Notes under the pieces: generated by a model
The model's database searches: none
What the model saw: the letters and a program-made list of their open reading frames with translations, nothing else
What the model was told of the DNA's origin: nothing
Position numbers and translations under genes: made by a program
Assembly (NCBI RefSeq): GCF_002285795.1
Contig: NZ_CP022961.1
Coordinates: 1,736,001 to 1,800,000 of the forward strand
Reading direction: 5' to 3'
Length of the DNA: 64,000 nt
From: Plantactinospora sp. KBS50
GTDB taxonomy: Bacteria > Actinomycetota > Actinomycetes > Mycobacteriales > Micromonosporaceae
Shown here: in pieces, positions 11,440 to 20,468 of the stretch
Layout: each line of letters begins with the position of its first letter
Position numbering within the stretch: position 1 is the first letter of the stretch

Positions 11440-12948
11440 TTGCGAGATCAGGACAGCTTCGTCCGGTTGGCGGGCGAGGACCTCGACGGTACCGCCGGCG
11501 AGTGGGAGCTGGAGGACCGTCAGGCGCTGCGCCGCGTGGCGGGCCTGTCCACCGAGCTCACGGACATCACCGAGGTCGAGTACCGGCAGCTCCGGCTGGA
11601 ACGGGTGGTCCTGGTGGGGGTCTGGACCGAGGGGACCGTCACCGACGCCGAGAACTCCCTCACCGAGCTGGCGGCGCTCGCCGAGACCGCCGGGTCGCAG
11701 GTACTGGAGGGGCTGATCCAGCGGCGCAACCGGCCCGACCCGGCCACCTACATCGGCCGCGGCAAGGTCGACGATCTGGGGTCGGTGGTCACCGGCACCG
11801 GCGCCGACACGGTGATCTGCGACGGTGAACTGTCCCCGTCCCAGCTGCGCAACCTGGAGCAGCGCACCAAGGTCAAGGTGGTCGACCGGACCGCGCTGAT
11901 CCTGGACATCTTCGCCCAGCACGCCAAGAGCAAGGAGGGCAAGGCGCAGGTCGAGCTGGCCCAGCTCGAATACCTGCTGCCCCGGCTGCGCGGCTGGGGC
12001 GAGACGCTGTCCCGGCAGAGCGGCGGCAGCGCCCGCGTCGGCGGGGCCGGCGGTGTCGGCCTGCGTGGCCCGGGCGAGACGAAGCTGGAGACCGACCGGC
12101 GTCGGCTGCGCACCCGCATCGCCCGGCTCCGCCGCGAGATCAAGGACATGCGCCGGGTCCGGCAGACCAAGCGCGCCCGCCGGTCCCGCAACGCGGTGCC
12201 GGCGGTGGCCATCGCCGGCTACACGAACGCCGGCAAGTCGAGCCTGCTCAACCGGCTGACCGGGGCGGGCGTGCTGGTCGAGGACGCGCTGTTCGCCACC
12301 CTGGATCCGACCACCCGGCGCTCCCGCACGGCCGACGGCCGGATCTACACGCTGTCGGACACGGTCGGCTTCGTCCGGCACCTGCCGCACCAGATCGTCG
12401 AGGCGTTCCGCTCGACGCTGGAGGAGGTCGCCGAGGCCGATCTCGTGGTGCACGTGGTCGACGGCGCGCACCCGGATCCGGAGGAGCAGGTCCGGGCGGT
12501 CCGCGAGGTGCTCGCCGAGGTGGGCGCCGACCGGCTGCCCGAGCTGCTGGTGGTGAACAAGACCGACGCCGCGGACGAGGAGACGCTGCTGCGGCTCAAG
12601 CGGACCTGGCCGGAGGCGATCCTGGTGTCCGCCCGGGCCGGGCGCGGGATCGACGATCTGCGCGCCGGCATCGAGGCCCGGTTGCCCCGGCCCGCCGTGG
12701 AGATCCGGGCCGTCCTGCCGTACGACCGGGGTGACCTGGTGGCCCGGGTGCACCGGGACGGCGAGGTGCTCAGCTCGGCACACACCGGCGAGGGGACCGT
12801 GCTGCACGTACGGGTGACCGAGTCGCTGGCCGCCGAGCTGGCGCCGTACCTGGTCGGGCTCGGCGCGACGGGCGCGACGGGCGGCGCTGAGCCGTCGGCG
12901 ACCGCCCGGGACGGCGGCGTACCGGACGCCGCCGAGCGCCGCGGGTGA
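11440..12948 (+). CDS. hflX: ribosome-associated GTPase HflX
   Basis: A GTPase that binds the 50S subunit and rescues or splits stalled ribosomes under stress. It has an N-terminal HflX domain with YIGRGKVDDL, a helical linker rich in Arg/Lys (LRTRIARLRREIKDMRRVR), then the G domain with G1 GYTNAGKSS (~261), a G3-region DTVGFVRHLPHQ, and G4 NKTD. Start TTG at 11440 with AGGAG seven bases upstream; the start codon is unusual but positioned by the ribosome-binding site. 502 residues; the C-terminal ~30 residues are low-complexity. Confidence 0.94.
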   Translation: MRDQDSFVRLAGEDLDGTAGEWELEDRQALRRVAGLSTELTDITEVEYRQLRLERVVLVGVWTEGTVTDAENSLTELAALAETAGSQVLEGLIQRRNRPDPATYIGRGKVDDLGSVVTGTGADTVICDGELSPSQLRNLEQRTKVKVVDRTALILDIFAQHAKSKEGKAQVELAQLEYLLPRLRGWGETLSRQSGGSARVGGAGGVGLRGPGETKLETDRRRLRTRIARLRREIKDMRRVRQTKRARRSRNAVPAVAIAGYTNAGKSSLLNRLTGAGVLVEDALFATLDPTTRRSRTADGRIYTLSDTVGFVRHLPHQIVEAFRSTLEEVAEADLVVHVVDGAHPDPEEQVRAVREVLAEVGADRLPELLVVNKTDAADEETLLRLKRTWPEAILVSARAGRGIDDLRAGIEARLPRPAVEIRAVLPYDRGDLVARVHRDGEVLSSAHTGEGTVLHVRVTESLAAELAPYLVGLGATGATGGAEPSATARDGGVPDAAERRG

Positions 12949-12998
12949 GGGCAACCCGGGTATCTCGGGCACCCGGGCGGGCGTGCGACACTTGCCCG

Positions 12999-13898
12999 AT
13001 GCGGCGTGCCCTCTCCTCGATCGCGGTTGCCCTGGCTGCTCTGGGTGCGTCCGTCCTGTCCGGCGCCCCGGCCGAGGCGGCCGTGGGAGCGGTGCAACAG
13101 GGGCCGCGGTTCGGCGCGCTCTCCGGCTCGACCGCCGGCGCCGCCTGGAGCACCCAACTGGACCTGGACGACATCACCTACCTGATCGGTGCGGTCGGCG
13201 TGTTCGGGCTGCTGCTGGTCCTCGCGGGGGTGTTCGGGATCCTGCGCTCCCGCCGCCGCGGGCCGGACGAACCGGACGCCGTGCCGGCCGGATACGGCCG
13301 CCCACCGGAGCGCGGCGAGGGCCCGAGCGCCGGCTGGCCCGCGGCCAACCCGCCGGAGCCGGGCTGGGACCGGCCGGACGCCGGCAGGTACGGCCCGGGC
13401 GACGCCGGCCCGCGGCGACCCCCCGGCGTGTACGGCGGGGGACGGGCCGGCGGCGGATCGGTGTACGGCGGCGCCCCCGGACCCGGCCCGGCCGACGGTC
13501 CCGGCGCCGGCCGCGCCCAGCCGCCGCCCGGGCGGCCGGTGCCACCACCCGCCCCGCCCGGCTATCCGCAGGGCCCCGGCTCCCGACGGGGTGGCGGCGG
13601 GCCAGCCGGCGGCGGGGTGTACGGCGGCGGCCGTCCGGGATACGGCGGCGACGCGGGTCCCGGCGGTGGTAACGCCGGCGCGAACGGCAACGTCTACGGC
13701 GGCTCCGGCGGGGGTGGCTACGGTCCGCCGCCCGGGGAGTACGGCGGGCAGTCCCGGGGGCACCGGGAGGACGCGGAGCCGGGCCGGCGGCGGCACGCCG
13801 GCCCCGGGCAGCAGCCCGGCGGCTACGGCGACCCGGGTCAGGGAAACCAGGGCGGACCGCCCGGCGGCTACGGCGACGACGAGTACGGATACCGCTGA
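12999..13898 (+). CDS. single-pass membrane protein with Gly/Pro/Tyr-rich tail
   Basis: No recognised family. A signal peptide (LSSIAVALAALGASVLSGAPAEA, shown here only in outline as residues 5-26) is followed by a short exported segment, one transmembrane helix (~61-81, LIGAVGVFGLLLVLAGVFGI) and an Arg patch. About 210 residues of low-complexity tail with recurring VYGGG/GGYGD motifs follow. By the positive-inside rule the tail is cytoplasmic. ATG at 12999 chosen because it opens the signal peptide; the frame is open further upstream. It follows hflX by 50 bp and converges with lexA. Possibly a cell-envelope adaptor, but nothing in the sequence proves it. Confidence 0.75.
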   Translation: MRRALSSIAVALAALGASVLSGAPAEAAVGAVQQGPRFGALSGSTAGAAWSTQLDLDDITYLIGAVGVFGLLLVLAGVFGILRSRRRGPDEPDAVPAGYGRPPERGEGPSAGWPAANPPEPGWDRPDAGRYGPGDAGPRRPPGVYGGGRAGGGSVYGGAPGPGPADGPGAGRAQPPPGRPVPPPAPPGYPQGPGSRRGGGGPAGGGVYGGGRPGYGGDAGPGGGNAGANGNVYGGSGGGGYGPPPGEYGGQSRGHREDAEPGRRRHAGPGQQPGGYGDPGQGNQGGPPGGYGDDEYGYR

Positions 13899-13905
13899 GC
13901 GGGCC

Positions 13906-13929
13906 GCCGGGATCCGGGTGGATCCCGGC
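13906..13929. terminator. bidirectional hairpin before lexA end
   Basis: GCCGGGATCC-GGGT-GGATCCCGGC, a perfect 10-bp stem with a 4-nt loop, 8 bp after the upstream stop; a second inverted repeat (CGGGTCGC/GCGACCCG) follows at ~13935-13953. Lies between two convergent genes. Confidence 0.7.
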
Positions 13930-13958
13930 GCCGTCGGGTCGCGGCGCGACCCGTACCG

Positions 13959-14750
13959 TCAGATCCGCCGCAGCACCGCGACGACCCGGCCCATGATGGT
14001 GGCGTCGTCGCCGGGAATCGGGTCGAAGGCCGGGTTCTGCGGCATCAGCCAGACATGTCCGTCGCGGCGGCGGTAGGTCTTCACGGTCGCCTCGCCGTCG
14101 AGCATGGCGGCCACGATCTCCCCGGCGTCGGCGGTCGGCTGCTGGCGCACCACGACCCAGTCGCCGTCACAGATCGCGGCGTCGATCATCGAATCGCCCT
14201 TGACCTGGAGCATGAAGACCTCGCCCTCCCCGACCAGCTCGCGGGGCAGCGGGAAGACGTCCTCGACGGCCTGCTCGGCCAGGATCGGGCCACCGGCGGC
14301 GATCCTGCCCAGCATCGGCACGTACGCCGGCCGGGGCCGATGCGCCCGGGACGCCTCGTCGTCGACCAGGTCGCTGGGCGGCCGGACGTCCACCGCCCGC
14401 GGCCGGTTCGGGTCCCGCCGCAGGAATCCCTTCCGCTCCAGCTCCTTGAGCTGGTAGGCGACGCTGGACGGGGAGACCAGGCCGACAGCCTCGCCGATCT
14501 CCCGCACGCTGGGCGGGTATCCGTAGCGCTCCACCCAGTTGCGGATGAAGTCGAGGATCCGGCGCTGCCGGGCGGTCAGGTCGACGGCGCTCGGGTCCGG
14601 GAAGGTGCTCACCACCGGGGTCACGGCGCGCAGCCCGGCCTCGCCGCCCCGGGAGCGGGAGCCGGCCCGACGACGGGTCGCGGACCCGGCGGCACTGGCG
14701 ACCCCCTTCTGCGGGTGCTTCTGCCCGTTGGTGCCCTCGTCGGTCGACAC
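13959..14750 (-). CDS. lexA: SOS repressor LexA
   Basis: Represses DNA-damage genes and self-cleaves when RecA is activated. A winged helix ([19 protein letters not shown], ~60-120) follows a non-conserved basic N-terminal extension of ~50 residues. The peptidase S24 domain has the cleavage site Ala152-Gly153 (IAAGGP), nucleophile Ser187 (GDSMID) and general-base Lys224 (TVKTY). 263 residues; the extension makes it longer than E. coli LexA (202) and is common in actinobacteria. Divergent from a LysM gene that carries a perfect SOS box. A later start would remove the extension; ATG at 14750 is the first in frame. Confidence 0.96.
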   Translation of the reverse strand: MSTDEGTNGQKHPQKGVASAAGSATRRRAGSRSRGGEAGLRAVTPVVSTFPDPSAVDLTARQRRILDFIRNWVERYGYPPSVREIGEAVGLVSPSSVAYQLKELERKGFLRRDPNRPRAVDVRPPSDLVDDEASRAHRPRPAYVPMLGRIAAGGPILAEQAVEDVFPLPRELVGEGEVFMLQVKGDSMIDAAICDGDWVVVRQQPTADAGEIVAAMLDGEATVKTYRRRDGHVWLMPQNPAFDPIPGDDATIMGRVVAVLRRI

Positions 14751-14940
14751 GTCCGTCCTCCCTGGTCGACGGTGGTGCGGCGGTGAGCGATCCGGGCGGA
14801 TCTGCCCGGTTTCACCCTCGTGCGGGGTTCAACCCGGTGCGATCACCGGTGGTTGGTGACGACGGTATCGGGGAGATCGGACAGTTTCAAACATCTGTAC
14901 GACCTTCGATCGGCGTGTCGTGCCCGCATCCCTCGACATC

Positions 14941-14954
14941 CGTACGCCTGTTCT
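14941..14954. promoter_or_regulatory. degenerate second SOS-box-like site
   Basis: CGTACGCCTGTTCT matches the CGAAC-N4-GTTCG pattern at 8 of 10 defined positions. Its centre is 40 bp from the perfect box, on the lexA side of the intergenic region, where it could contribute to lexA autoregulation. Weak pattern match only. Confidence 0.3.
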
Positions 14955-14979
14955 GATACACCATCGTACGTCCGTACTA

Positions 14980-14995
14980 TCGAACTGCTGTTCGA
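14980..14995. promoter_or_regulatory. SOS box (LexA operator)
   Basis: TCGAACTGCTGTTCGA is a perfect actinobacterial/Gram-positive SOS box (CGAAC-N4-GTTCG, with symmetric flanking T/A). It overlaps the start region of the LysM gene: a candidate -10 TACTAT (14975-14980) abuts it and the GGAGGT ribosome-binding site begins 6 bp downstream. It should place the LysM gene, and perhaps lexA, under LexA control. Confidence 0.9.
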
Positions 14996-15010
14996 TCTTG
15001 GGAGGTCGCC

Positions 15011-15415
15011 GTGGTCGCGACAGGGGCATCGGGACGGCCGGGCGTGGCACATCGCCGCGCCGGTGGCGAGCTTCCCCGCGGCCTGCATCTTGCGCGCCGC
15101 GCGACCCGGCGGCGCCCGGCGGCACCGCCGCTGCGCCTGACCAGGCGCGGTCGCGTCGTGCTGGTCGGTGCGCTGGCGCTGCTGCTGGCCGGCCTGGTGG
15201 CGCTGCTCGCCCCCGCCTCCCGGGCGGCCGGCCCGGGGTCCGGGGCTCCCACCGCCACCGTGGTCCGCGAGGGCGACACCCTCTGGGCCATCGCCGAGCG
15301 GCAACTGCCCGGCCGCAACCCGATCGCCGTCGTCGCCGAGATCCGCCGGCTCAATGACCTGGACGGCTACACCGTCTACACGGGTCAACAACTCCTGCTG
15401 CCGGCGTGGCGTTGA
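15011..15415 (+). CDS. SOS-induced LysM membrane protein (division suppressor-like)
   Basis: A 134-residue protein: a cytoplasmic Arg/Pro-rich N-terminus, one transmembrane helix (~48-70) and an extracytoplasmic LysM domain (~84-132, starting VVREGDTLWAIAERQL and ending YTVYTGQQLLLP). LysM binds peptidoglycan. Position next to divergent lexA, upstream of nrdR and behind an SOS box matches the arrangement of Mycobacterium Rv2719c/ChiZ and Corynebacterium DivS, which delay division after DNA damage; that role is inferred here. GTG at 15011 with GGAGGT four bases upstream. Confidence 0.85.
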   Translation: MVATGASGRPGVAHRRAGGELPRGLHLARRATRRRPAAPPLRLTRRGRVVLVGALALLLAGLVALLAPASRAAGPGSGAPTATVVREGDTLWAIAERQLPGRNPIAVVAEIRRLNDLDGYTVYTGQQLLLPAWR

Positions 15416-15837
15416 TCACTGCGCGGCGGTCCCCGGGTGGGTCCGGGAGCGGGCCGGTGACCGAGCCGGCGAGGTCGACGCCGGTCCCTGCCGGTGACCC
15501 ACCGCCGTCGTGTCCTGCCGGCCCGGTGACGACGCGCCGGTACGCGCCGGGCAACTTGACCACGGGGCCGCACCGGCATACGGTCGACCCCAAGATGTAG
15601 TAGTGACAAGGGTGTAAGTCGTCCACAAGTTGGGTTTGACTACGCACCGCATCCCCGGACACCGCAGCCTGCGGCGACCTCGACGAGGCCCGCCGTGGGG
15701 CGTCGGGCGTGCCCTGAAGCGCGCCGGAGAACGCCCCGTGCCGCTTCGGTCCGGGACGGGGCGGGCCACCCGAGGCGCGACATCACAGGGCGTGGACACG
15801 CCCGGCAGGTAACCGCGACAACGGAGGGAGATCGGCG
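15416..15837. promoter_or_regulatory. nrdR-nrdJ upstream region with candidate NrdR site
   Basis: 422 bp between the LysM gene and nrdR with no convincing gene. The stretch around 15588-15606 (CCCCAAGATGTAGTAGTGAC) resembles the AT-containing boxes that NrdR binds upstream of ribonucleotide reductase genes; a looser partner follows ~25 bp later. I see no cobalamin riboswitch. Assignment of the box rests on position and loose resemblance only. Confidence 0.35.
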
Positions 15838-16326
15838 ATGCGCTGCCCGTACTGCCGGCACGCCGACTCCCGGGTGGTGGACTCCCGGGAGGCCGACGAC
15901 GGTCAGCTGATCCGTCGGCGGCGCTCCTGCTCCGAGTGCGGCAAACGGTTCACCACCGTCGAGGAGGCGGTGCTGGCCGTGGTGAAGCGCAGCGGGGTGA
16001 CCGAGCCGTTCAGCCGTACGAAGATCATCGGCGGCGTACGCAAGGCCTGCCAGGGCCGGCCGGTCGACGACGACTCGATCGCCCTGCTCGCACAGCGGGT
16101 GGAGGAGACGGTCCGGGCCAAGGGCGCGGCCGAGGTGCCCAGCCACGAGGTCGGGCTGGCCATCCTGGGTCCGCTGCGCGACCTGGACGAGGTGGCCTAC
16201 CTGCGGTTTGCCAGCGTCTACCGGTCGTTCGAATCGTTGGCCGATTTCGAGCGCGAGATCGAGACGCTGCGCGCGGCGGCCCGGGACCGGGCGGCCGCCG
16301 ACCGGTCGGCGGCCGTGCCGGGCTGA
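15838..16326 (+). CDS. nrdR: transcriptional repressor NrdR
   Basis: ATP/dATP-sensing repressor of ribonucleotide reductase genes. It has an N-terminal zinc ribbon (MRCPYC at the start, CSEC near residue 31) and an ATP-cone domain (~46-136; [27 protein letters not shown]). 162 residues is normal, with a slightly extended Ala-rich tail. The ATG at 15838 has GGAGGGAG upstream. nrdJ follows ~80 bp downstream in the same direction, so NrdR likely controls its own operon. Confidence 0.95.
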   Translation: MRCPYCRHADSRVVDSREADDGQLIRRRRSCSECGKRFTTVEEAVLAVVKRSGVTEPFSRTKIIGGVRKACQGRPVDDDSIALLAQRVEETVRAKGAAEVPSHEVGLAILGPLRDLDEVAYLRFASVYRSFESLADFEREIETLRAAARDRAAADRSAAVPG

Positions 16327-16406
16327 ACCGAGCCGAGTTAGTGAAAAGCCGGACGCGCCGCGGCTGCGGCGCGCGTGAGGGGGCGGATGAGATGCCGGGG
16401 GAAGGC

Positions 16407-19274
16407 GTGACAACAAGTAGCAGGAGTCGGACGCGCGCCAGCGTGAGCGGGCTTACCGTGGGCCGGGTGTGGACCACCGAGGGGACCCACCCGTACGACG
16501 AGGTGAACTGGGAGCGCCGGGACGTCGTCATGACGAACTGGCGGGACGGCTCGATCAACTTCGAGCAGCGCGGCGTCGAGTTCCCCGAGGCGTGGAGCGT
16601 CAACGCGGCCAACATCGTGACCACCAAGTACTTCCGGGGGGCCGTCGGCACCCCGGAGCGGGAGTGGTCGCTCAAGCAGCTCATCGACCGGGTGGTGCGG
16701 ACCTACCGGTCGGCGGGGGAGCAGCACGGATACTTCGCCACCCCGGCCGACGCGGAGATCTTCGAGCACGAGCTGACCTGGATGCTGCTGCACCAGGTGT
16801 TCAGCTTCAACTCGCCGGTCTGGTTCAACGTCGGCACCAGCTCCCCGCAGCAGGTCTCGGCCTGCTTCATCCTCGCCGTCGACGACTCGATGGACTCGAT
16901 CCTGGACTGGTACAAGGAGGAGGGGCTGATCTTCAAGGGCGGCTCCGGCTCCGGGGTCAACCTGTCCCGCATCCGTTCCTCGAAGGAACTGCTCTCCTCG
17001 GGCGGCACCGCCTCCGGCCCGGTCAGCTTCATGCGCGGCGCCGACGCCTCGGCCGGCACCATCAAGTCCGGCGGCGCCACCCGGCGGGCCGCCAAGATGG
17101 TCATCCTGGACGTCGACCACCCCGACGTGGAGGAGTTCGTCCTCACCAAGGCGCGCGAGGAGAACAAGATCCGCGCCCTGCGGGACGCCGGCTTCGACAT
17201 GGACCTGGGCGGCTCGGACATCGTCAGCGTGCAGTACCAGAACGCCAACAACTCGGTCCGGGTCTCCGACGAGTTCATGCGGGCCGTCTCCGACGGCGGC
17301 ACGTTCGACCTGCGCGGACGGCTGGACGGCGCGGTGATCGAGAGCATCGACGCCCAGAAGCTGTTCCGGACGATCTCCCAGGCCGCCTGGGAGTGCGCCG
17401 ACCCCGGCCTGCAGTACGACGACACCATCAACGACTGGCACACCTGCCCCGAGACCGGCCGGATCACCGCGTCGAACCCGTGCTCGGAGTACCTGCACCT
17501 GGACAACTCCTCGTGCAACCTGGCCTCGCTGAACCTGATGAAGTTCCTGCGCGCCGACGGCAGCTTCGAGGTGGAGAAGTTCGTCCGCTCGGTGGAACTC
17601 GTCATCACCGCGATGGACATCTCGATCTGCTTCGCCGACTTCCCCACCGAGAAGATCGGCGAGACCACCCGGGCCTACCGGCAACTCGGCATCGGGTACG
17701 CGAACCTCGGCGCGCTGCTGATGGCCTCCGGCCTGCCGTACGACTCCGAGCAGGGCCGCTCGGTGGCCGCCGCCATCACCTCGCTGATGACCGGCACCGC
17801 GTACCGGCGCTCGGCCGAACTGGCCGGCGTGGTCGGCGCGTACGAGGGCTACGCCCGCAACGCGGAGCCGCACAGGCGGGTGATGCGCAAGCACGCCGCG
17901 GCGAACGACGAGATCAAGCCCACCGGGCCGGTGGCCACGGCGATCCTCGCGGAGGCCGGCCGGCAGTGGACCCGGGGCAACAAGACCGGTGAGAAGAACG
18001 GCTGGCGCAACGCGCAGGCCTCGGTCCTGGCGCCCACCGGGACCATCGGGCTGATGATGGACTGCGACACCACCGGGGTCGAGCCGGACCTGGCGCTGGT
18101 GAAGTTCAAGAAGCTGGTCGGCGGCGGTTCCATGCAGATCGTCAACCAGACCGTCCCGCGGGCGCTGCGCAGCCTCGGCTACCCGGAAGAGCAGGTCGAG
18201 GCGATCGTCGAGCACATCGCCGACCGCGGCCACGTGGTGGACGCCCCCGGCCTCAAGACCGAGCACTACCCGGTGTTCGACTGCGCCATGGGCGAGCGGT
18301 CCATCGCCCCGATGGGGCACGTGCGGATGATGGCGGCCGTCCAGCCGTTCATCTCGGGCGCCATCTCGAAGACCGTGAACATGCCCGAGGCGGCGACCGT
18401 CGAGGACGTCGAGAAGATCTACTTCGAGGGCTGGAAGCTCGGCCTCAAGGCGCTGGCCATCTACCGCGACAACTGCAAGGTGGGCCAGCCGCTCTCGGCC
18501 GCGAAGTCCAAGAAGGTCACCGAGGCGCTGCCGGTCCAGGTGGAGAAGGTCGTCGAGAAGGTGGTCGAGTACCGGCCGGTCCGCAAGCGGCTGCCGAAGA
18601 AGCGGCCCTCCGAGACCGTCTCGTTCTCGGTCGGCGGCGCCGAGGGCTACCTCACCGCCTCGTCGTACCCGGACGACGGCCTCGGCGAGGTCTTCCTCAA
18701 GATGTCCAAGCAAGGCTCCACCCTGGCCGGGGTGATGGACGCCTTCTCGGTGGCCATCTCGATCGGCCTGCAGTACGGGGTGCCGCTGGAGACGTACGTC
18801 AGCAAGTTCACCAACATGCGGTTCGAGCCGGCCGGGATGACCGACGACCCGGACGTCCGGATGGCCGCCTCGGTGATGGACTACATCTTCCGCCGGCTGG
18901 CGCTGGACTTCCTGCCCTACGACACCCGCGCCGAGCTGGGCATCTTCACCGCCAAGGAGCGGGCCGCCCAACTGCGCGCGGAGAGCGAGGCCGACAGCGG
19001 GGTGGACCTGGCCGCGATGGCCGCGTCCGCGCCGGTCGAGAACCGGCCGGAGGAAGAGGTGACCAGCGGTCCCGAGGCCGCGGCGGTCGCCGGGTCACCC
19101 GAGGTGGCGGCGGCCAAGCCGGCGCCGTCGGTGGGCTCCTCCACCGAACTGCTGGAGGCGGTGATCGGCAAGGCCGCCGACGCGCCGCTCTGCTTCACCT
19201 GCGGCACGAAGATGCGCCCCGCCGGCAGCTGCTACGTCTGCGAGGGCTGCGGCTCCACCAGCGGTTGTAGCTGA
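16407..19274 (+). CDS. nrdJ: adenosylcobalamin-dependent ribonucleotide reductase, class II
   Basis: Reduces ribonucleotides to deoxyribonucleotides using coenzyme B12, oxygen-independently. The RNR large-subunit core shows TSSPQQVSACFI, the finger-loop NPCSEYLHLDNSSCNLAS (active-site Cys and Glu), APTGTIG, and the cobalamin-enzyme C-terminal region (KMSKQGSTLAGVMDAFSV). The end is a Cys-rich tail (CFTCG, CYVCEGCG) that carries re-reducing thiols. Start GTG at 16407 (GGGGGAAGG upstream) gives 955 residues; ATG at 16392, five codons earlier, is an alternative. Followed by a strong hairpin terminator. Confidence 0.95.
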   Translation: MTTSSRSRTRASVSGLTVGRVWTTEGTHPYDEVNWERRDVVMTNWRDGSINFEQRGVEFPEAWSVNAANIVTTKYFRGAVGTPEREWSLKQLIDRVVRTYRSAGEQHGYFATPADAEIFEHELTWMLLHQVFSFNSPVWFNVGTSSPQQVSACFILAVDDSMDSILDWYKEEGLIFKGGSGSGVNLSRIRSSKELLSSGGTASGPVSFMRGADASAGTIKSGGATRRAAKMVILDVDHPDVEEFVLTKAREENKIRALRDAGFDMDLGGSDIVSVQYQNANNSVRVSDEFMRAVSDGGTFDLRGRLDGAVIESIDAQKLFRTISQAAWECADPGLQYDDTINDWHTCPETGRITASNPCSEYLHLDNSSCNLASLNLMKFLRADGSFEVEKFVRSVELVITAMDISICFADFPTEKIGETTRAYRQLGIGYANLGALLMASGLPYDSEQGRSVAAAITSLMTGTAYRRSAELAGVVGAYEGYARNAEPHRRVMRKHAAANDEIKPTGPVATAILAEAGRQWTRGNKTGEKNGWRNAQASVLAPTGTIGLMMDCDTTGVEPDLALVKFKKLVGGGSMQIVNQTVPRALRSLGYPEEQVEAIVEHIADRGHVVDAPGLKTEHYPVFDCAMGERSIAPMGHVRMMAAVQPFISGAISKTVNMPEAATVEDVEKIYFEGWKLGLKALAIYRDNCKVGQPLSAAKSKKVTEALPVQVEKVVEKVVEYRPVRKRLPKKRPSETVSFSVGGAEGYLTASSYPDDGLGEVFLKMSKQGSTLAGVMDAFSVAISIGLQYGVPLETYVSKFTNMRFEPAGMTDDPDVRMAASVMDYIFRRLALDFLPYDTRAELGIFTAKERAAQLRAESEADSGVDLAAMAASAPVENRPEEEVTSGPEAAAVAGSPEVAAAKPAPSVGSSTELLEAVIGKAADAPLCFTCGTKMRPAGSCYVCEGCGSTSGCS

Positions 19275-19328
19275 CATCCGGCGGCCTCGGCGCTGACGCG
19301 ACGCCGAACCGCTCGACCGTGACCCGCC

Positions 19329-19372
19329 CCGGGCCGGCGTTCCACGATCAACACCGTGGAACGCCGGCCCGG
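19329..19372 (+). terminator. 18-bp perfect hairpin after nrdJ
   Basis: 19329-19346 and 19355-19372 are exact reverse complements around an 8-nt loop (ATCAACAC), 55 bp beyond the nrdJ stop. It ends 30 bp before the next gene, so the DUF2332 gene would need its own promoter or read-through. Confidence 0.85.
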
Positions 19373-19402
19373 ACCGGTCTGCGGGTCTGCCACCATCGGG
19401 GA

Positions 19403-20356
19403 ATGACGATCGCCAGGTGGTACGCCGAGTTCGCCGCTCGGGAGGCCCGCGGGGTGTCCCCGACGTACCAGCGGCTGTCGGAGGCCGTGTCCCGCGACGG
19501 CGACCTGCTCGACCTGCTCGGCACGCTGCCACCCGGCAAGCGCCAACCCAACCTGCTGTTCGGGGTGGTCCGCCTGCTGGGCGGGCCGGTCGACGAGCCG
19601 GCGGCGTTCCGCGAACACGTGCTGGCGAACTGGCCGGCCATCGCGTCCGGGATGCGCACCCGGGCCACCCAGACGAACGAGGCCGGGCGGTGCGCCGTAC
19701 TGCTGCCGGTCCTGGCCGCACTGCCGCAGCCGCTCGCGCTGCTGGAGGTCGGCGCCTCCGCCGGGCTGTGCCTCTACCCCGACCGGTACGCCTACCGCTA
19801 CGGCCGGCACCGGATCGGTGCCGGCGAGCCGGTGCTGGACTGCGCCGCGAGCGGGATCGCGCCGCCGGACCGCGTACCCCGGGTGGTGTGGCGGGCCGGT
19901 CTCGACCTGAACCCGCTCGACGTGACCGAACCGGCGGACCTCGCGTGGCTGGATGCGCTGATCTGGCCCGAGCACGCCCACCGGCGTGCCCGGCTGCGGG
20001 CCGCCGCCGCGGTGGCCGCGGCCGACCCGCCGCTGCTGGTCCGCGGCGACCTGGTGGACGACCTGCCGGCGCTGGTCGCGCGGGCGCCGGCCGGTGCGAC
20101 CCTGGTCGTCCTGCACACCAGCGTGCTCTATCAGGTGCCGGCGCCGCGCCGGGCGGCCTTTGTGGATCTGGTACGCGGGCTGCCCGCGCGCTGGATCTCG
20201 GTGGAGGCGCCGGACGTGCTGCCGTACGACGGGTTGCCGGAACCGCCGGACGACGCGGCGTACAACGTGCTCGCGCTGGACGGCCGGCCGCTGGCCTGGA
20301 CCCGCGGACACGGCCAGGGGATCACCTGGTTCGGCCGGGTCCCTCCGCCGGCCTGA
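19403..20356 (+). CDS. DUF2332 family protein
   Basis: A 317-residue soluble protein matching the actinobacterial DUF2332 pattern: N-terminal RWYAEFAAREARGVSP-type start, LLEVGASAGLCLYPDRYAY (a methyltransferase-like glycine motif), and C-terminal HGQGITWF. Function unknown; the GASAG loop suggests a Rossmann-type nucleotide pocket, though this is inference. ATG at 19403; the upstream open frame overlaps the nrdJ terminator and is unlikely to be translated. Confidence 0.85.
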   Translation: MTIARWYAEFAAREARGVSPTYQRLSEAVSRDGDLLDLLGTLPPGKRQPNLLFGVVRLLGGPVDEPAAFREHVLANWPAIASGMRTRATQTNEAGRCAVLLPVLAALPQPLALLEVGASAGLCLYPDRYAYRYGRHRIGAGEPVLDCAASGIAPPDRVPRVVWRAGLDLNPLDVTEPADLAWLDALIWPEHAHRRARLRAAAAVAAADPPLLVRGDLVDDLPALVARAPAGATLVVLHTSVLYQVPAPRRAAFVDLVRGLPARWISVEAPDVLPYDGLPEPPDDAAYNVLALDGRPLAWTRGHGQGITWFGRVPPPA

Positions 20357-20468
20357 GAACCTGAGAAATCGGCTTCCCCCGGATTGTGAAGATCGTTAAT
20401 CTGTCGACCACCTGTCGTGACGGACCTCCTGCGGGGAGTGTCGCGCGGCACCTGGGGAGGTCCTGGTC

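Noticed and set aside
9757-12972. 1071-codon minus-strand frame covering malic enzyme and antisense to hflX
   Set aside because: Only the part below 11238 is coding; the rest is antisense to hflX, without similarity, and a good GTG with ribosome-binding site starts the real gene.
15416-15837. Cobalamin riboswitch upstream of the B12-dependent reductase
   Set aside because: No B12-box or the expected stems found by eye.
16338-18971. 877-codon frame antisense to nrdJ
   Set aside because: Low-complexity shadow of nrdJ codon bias.
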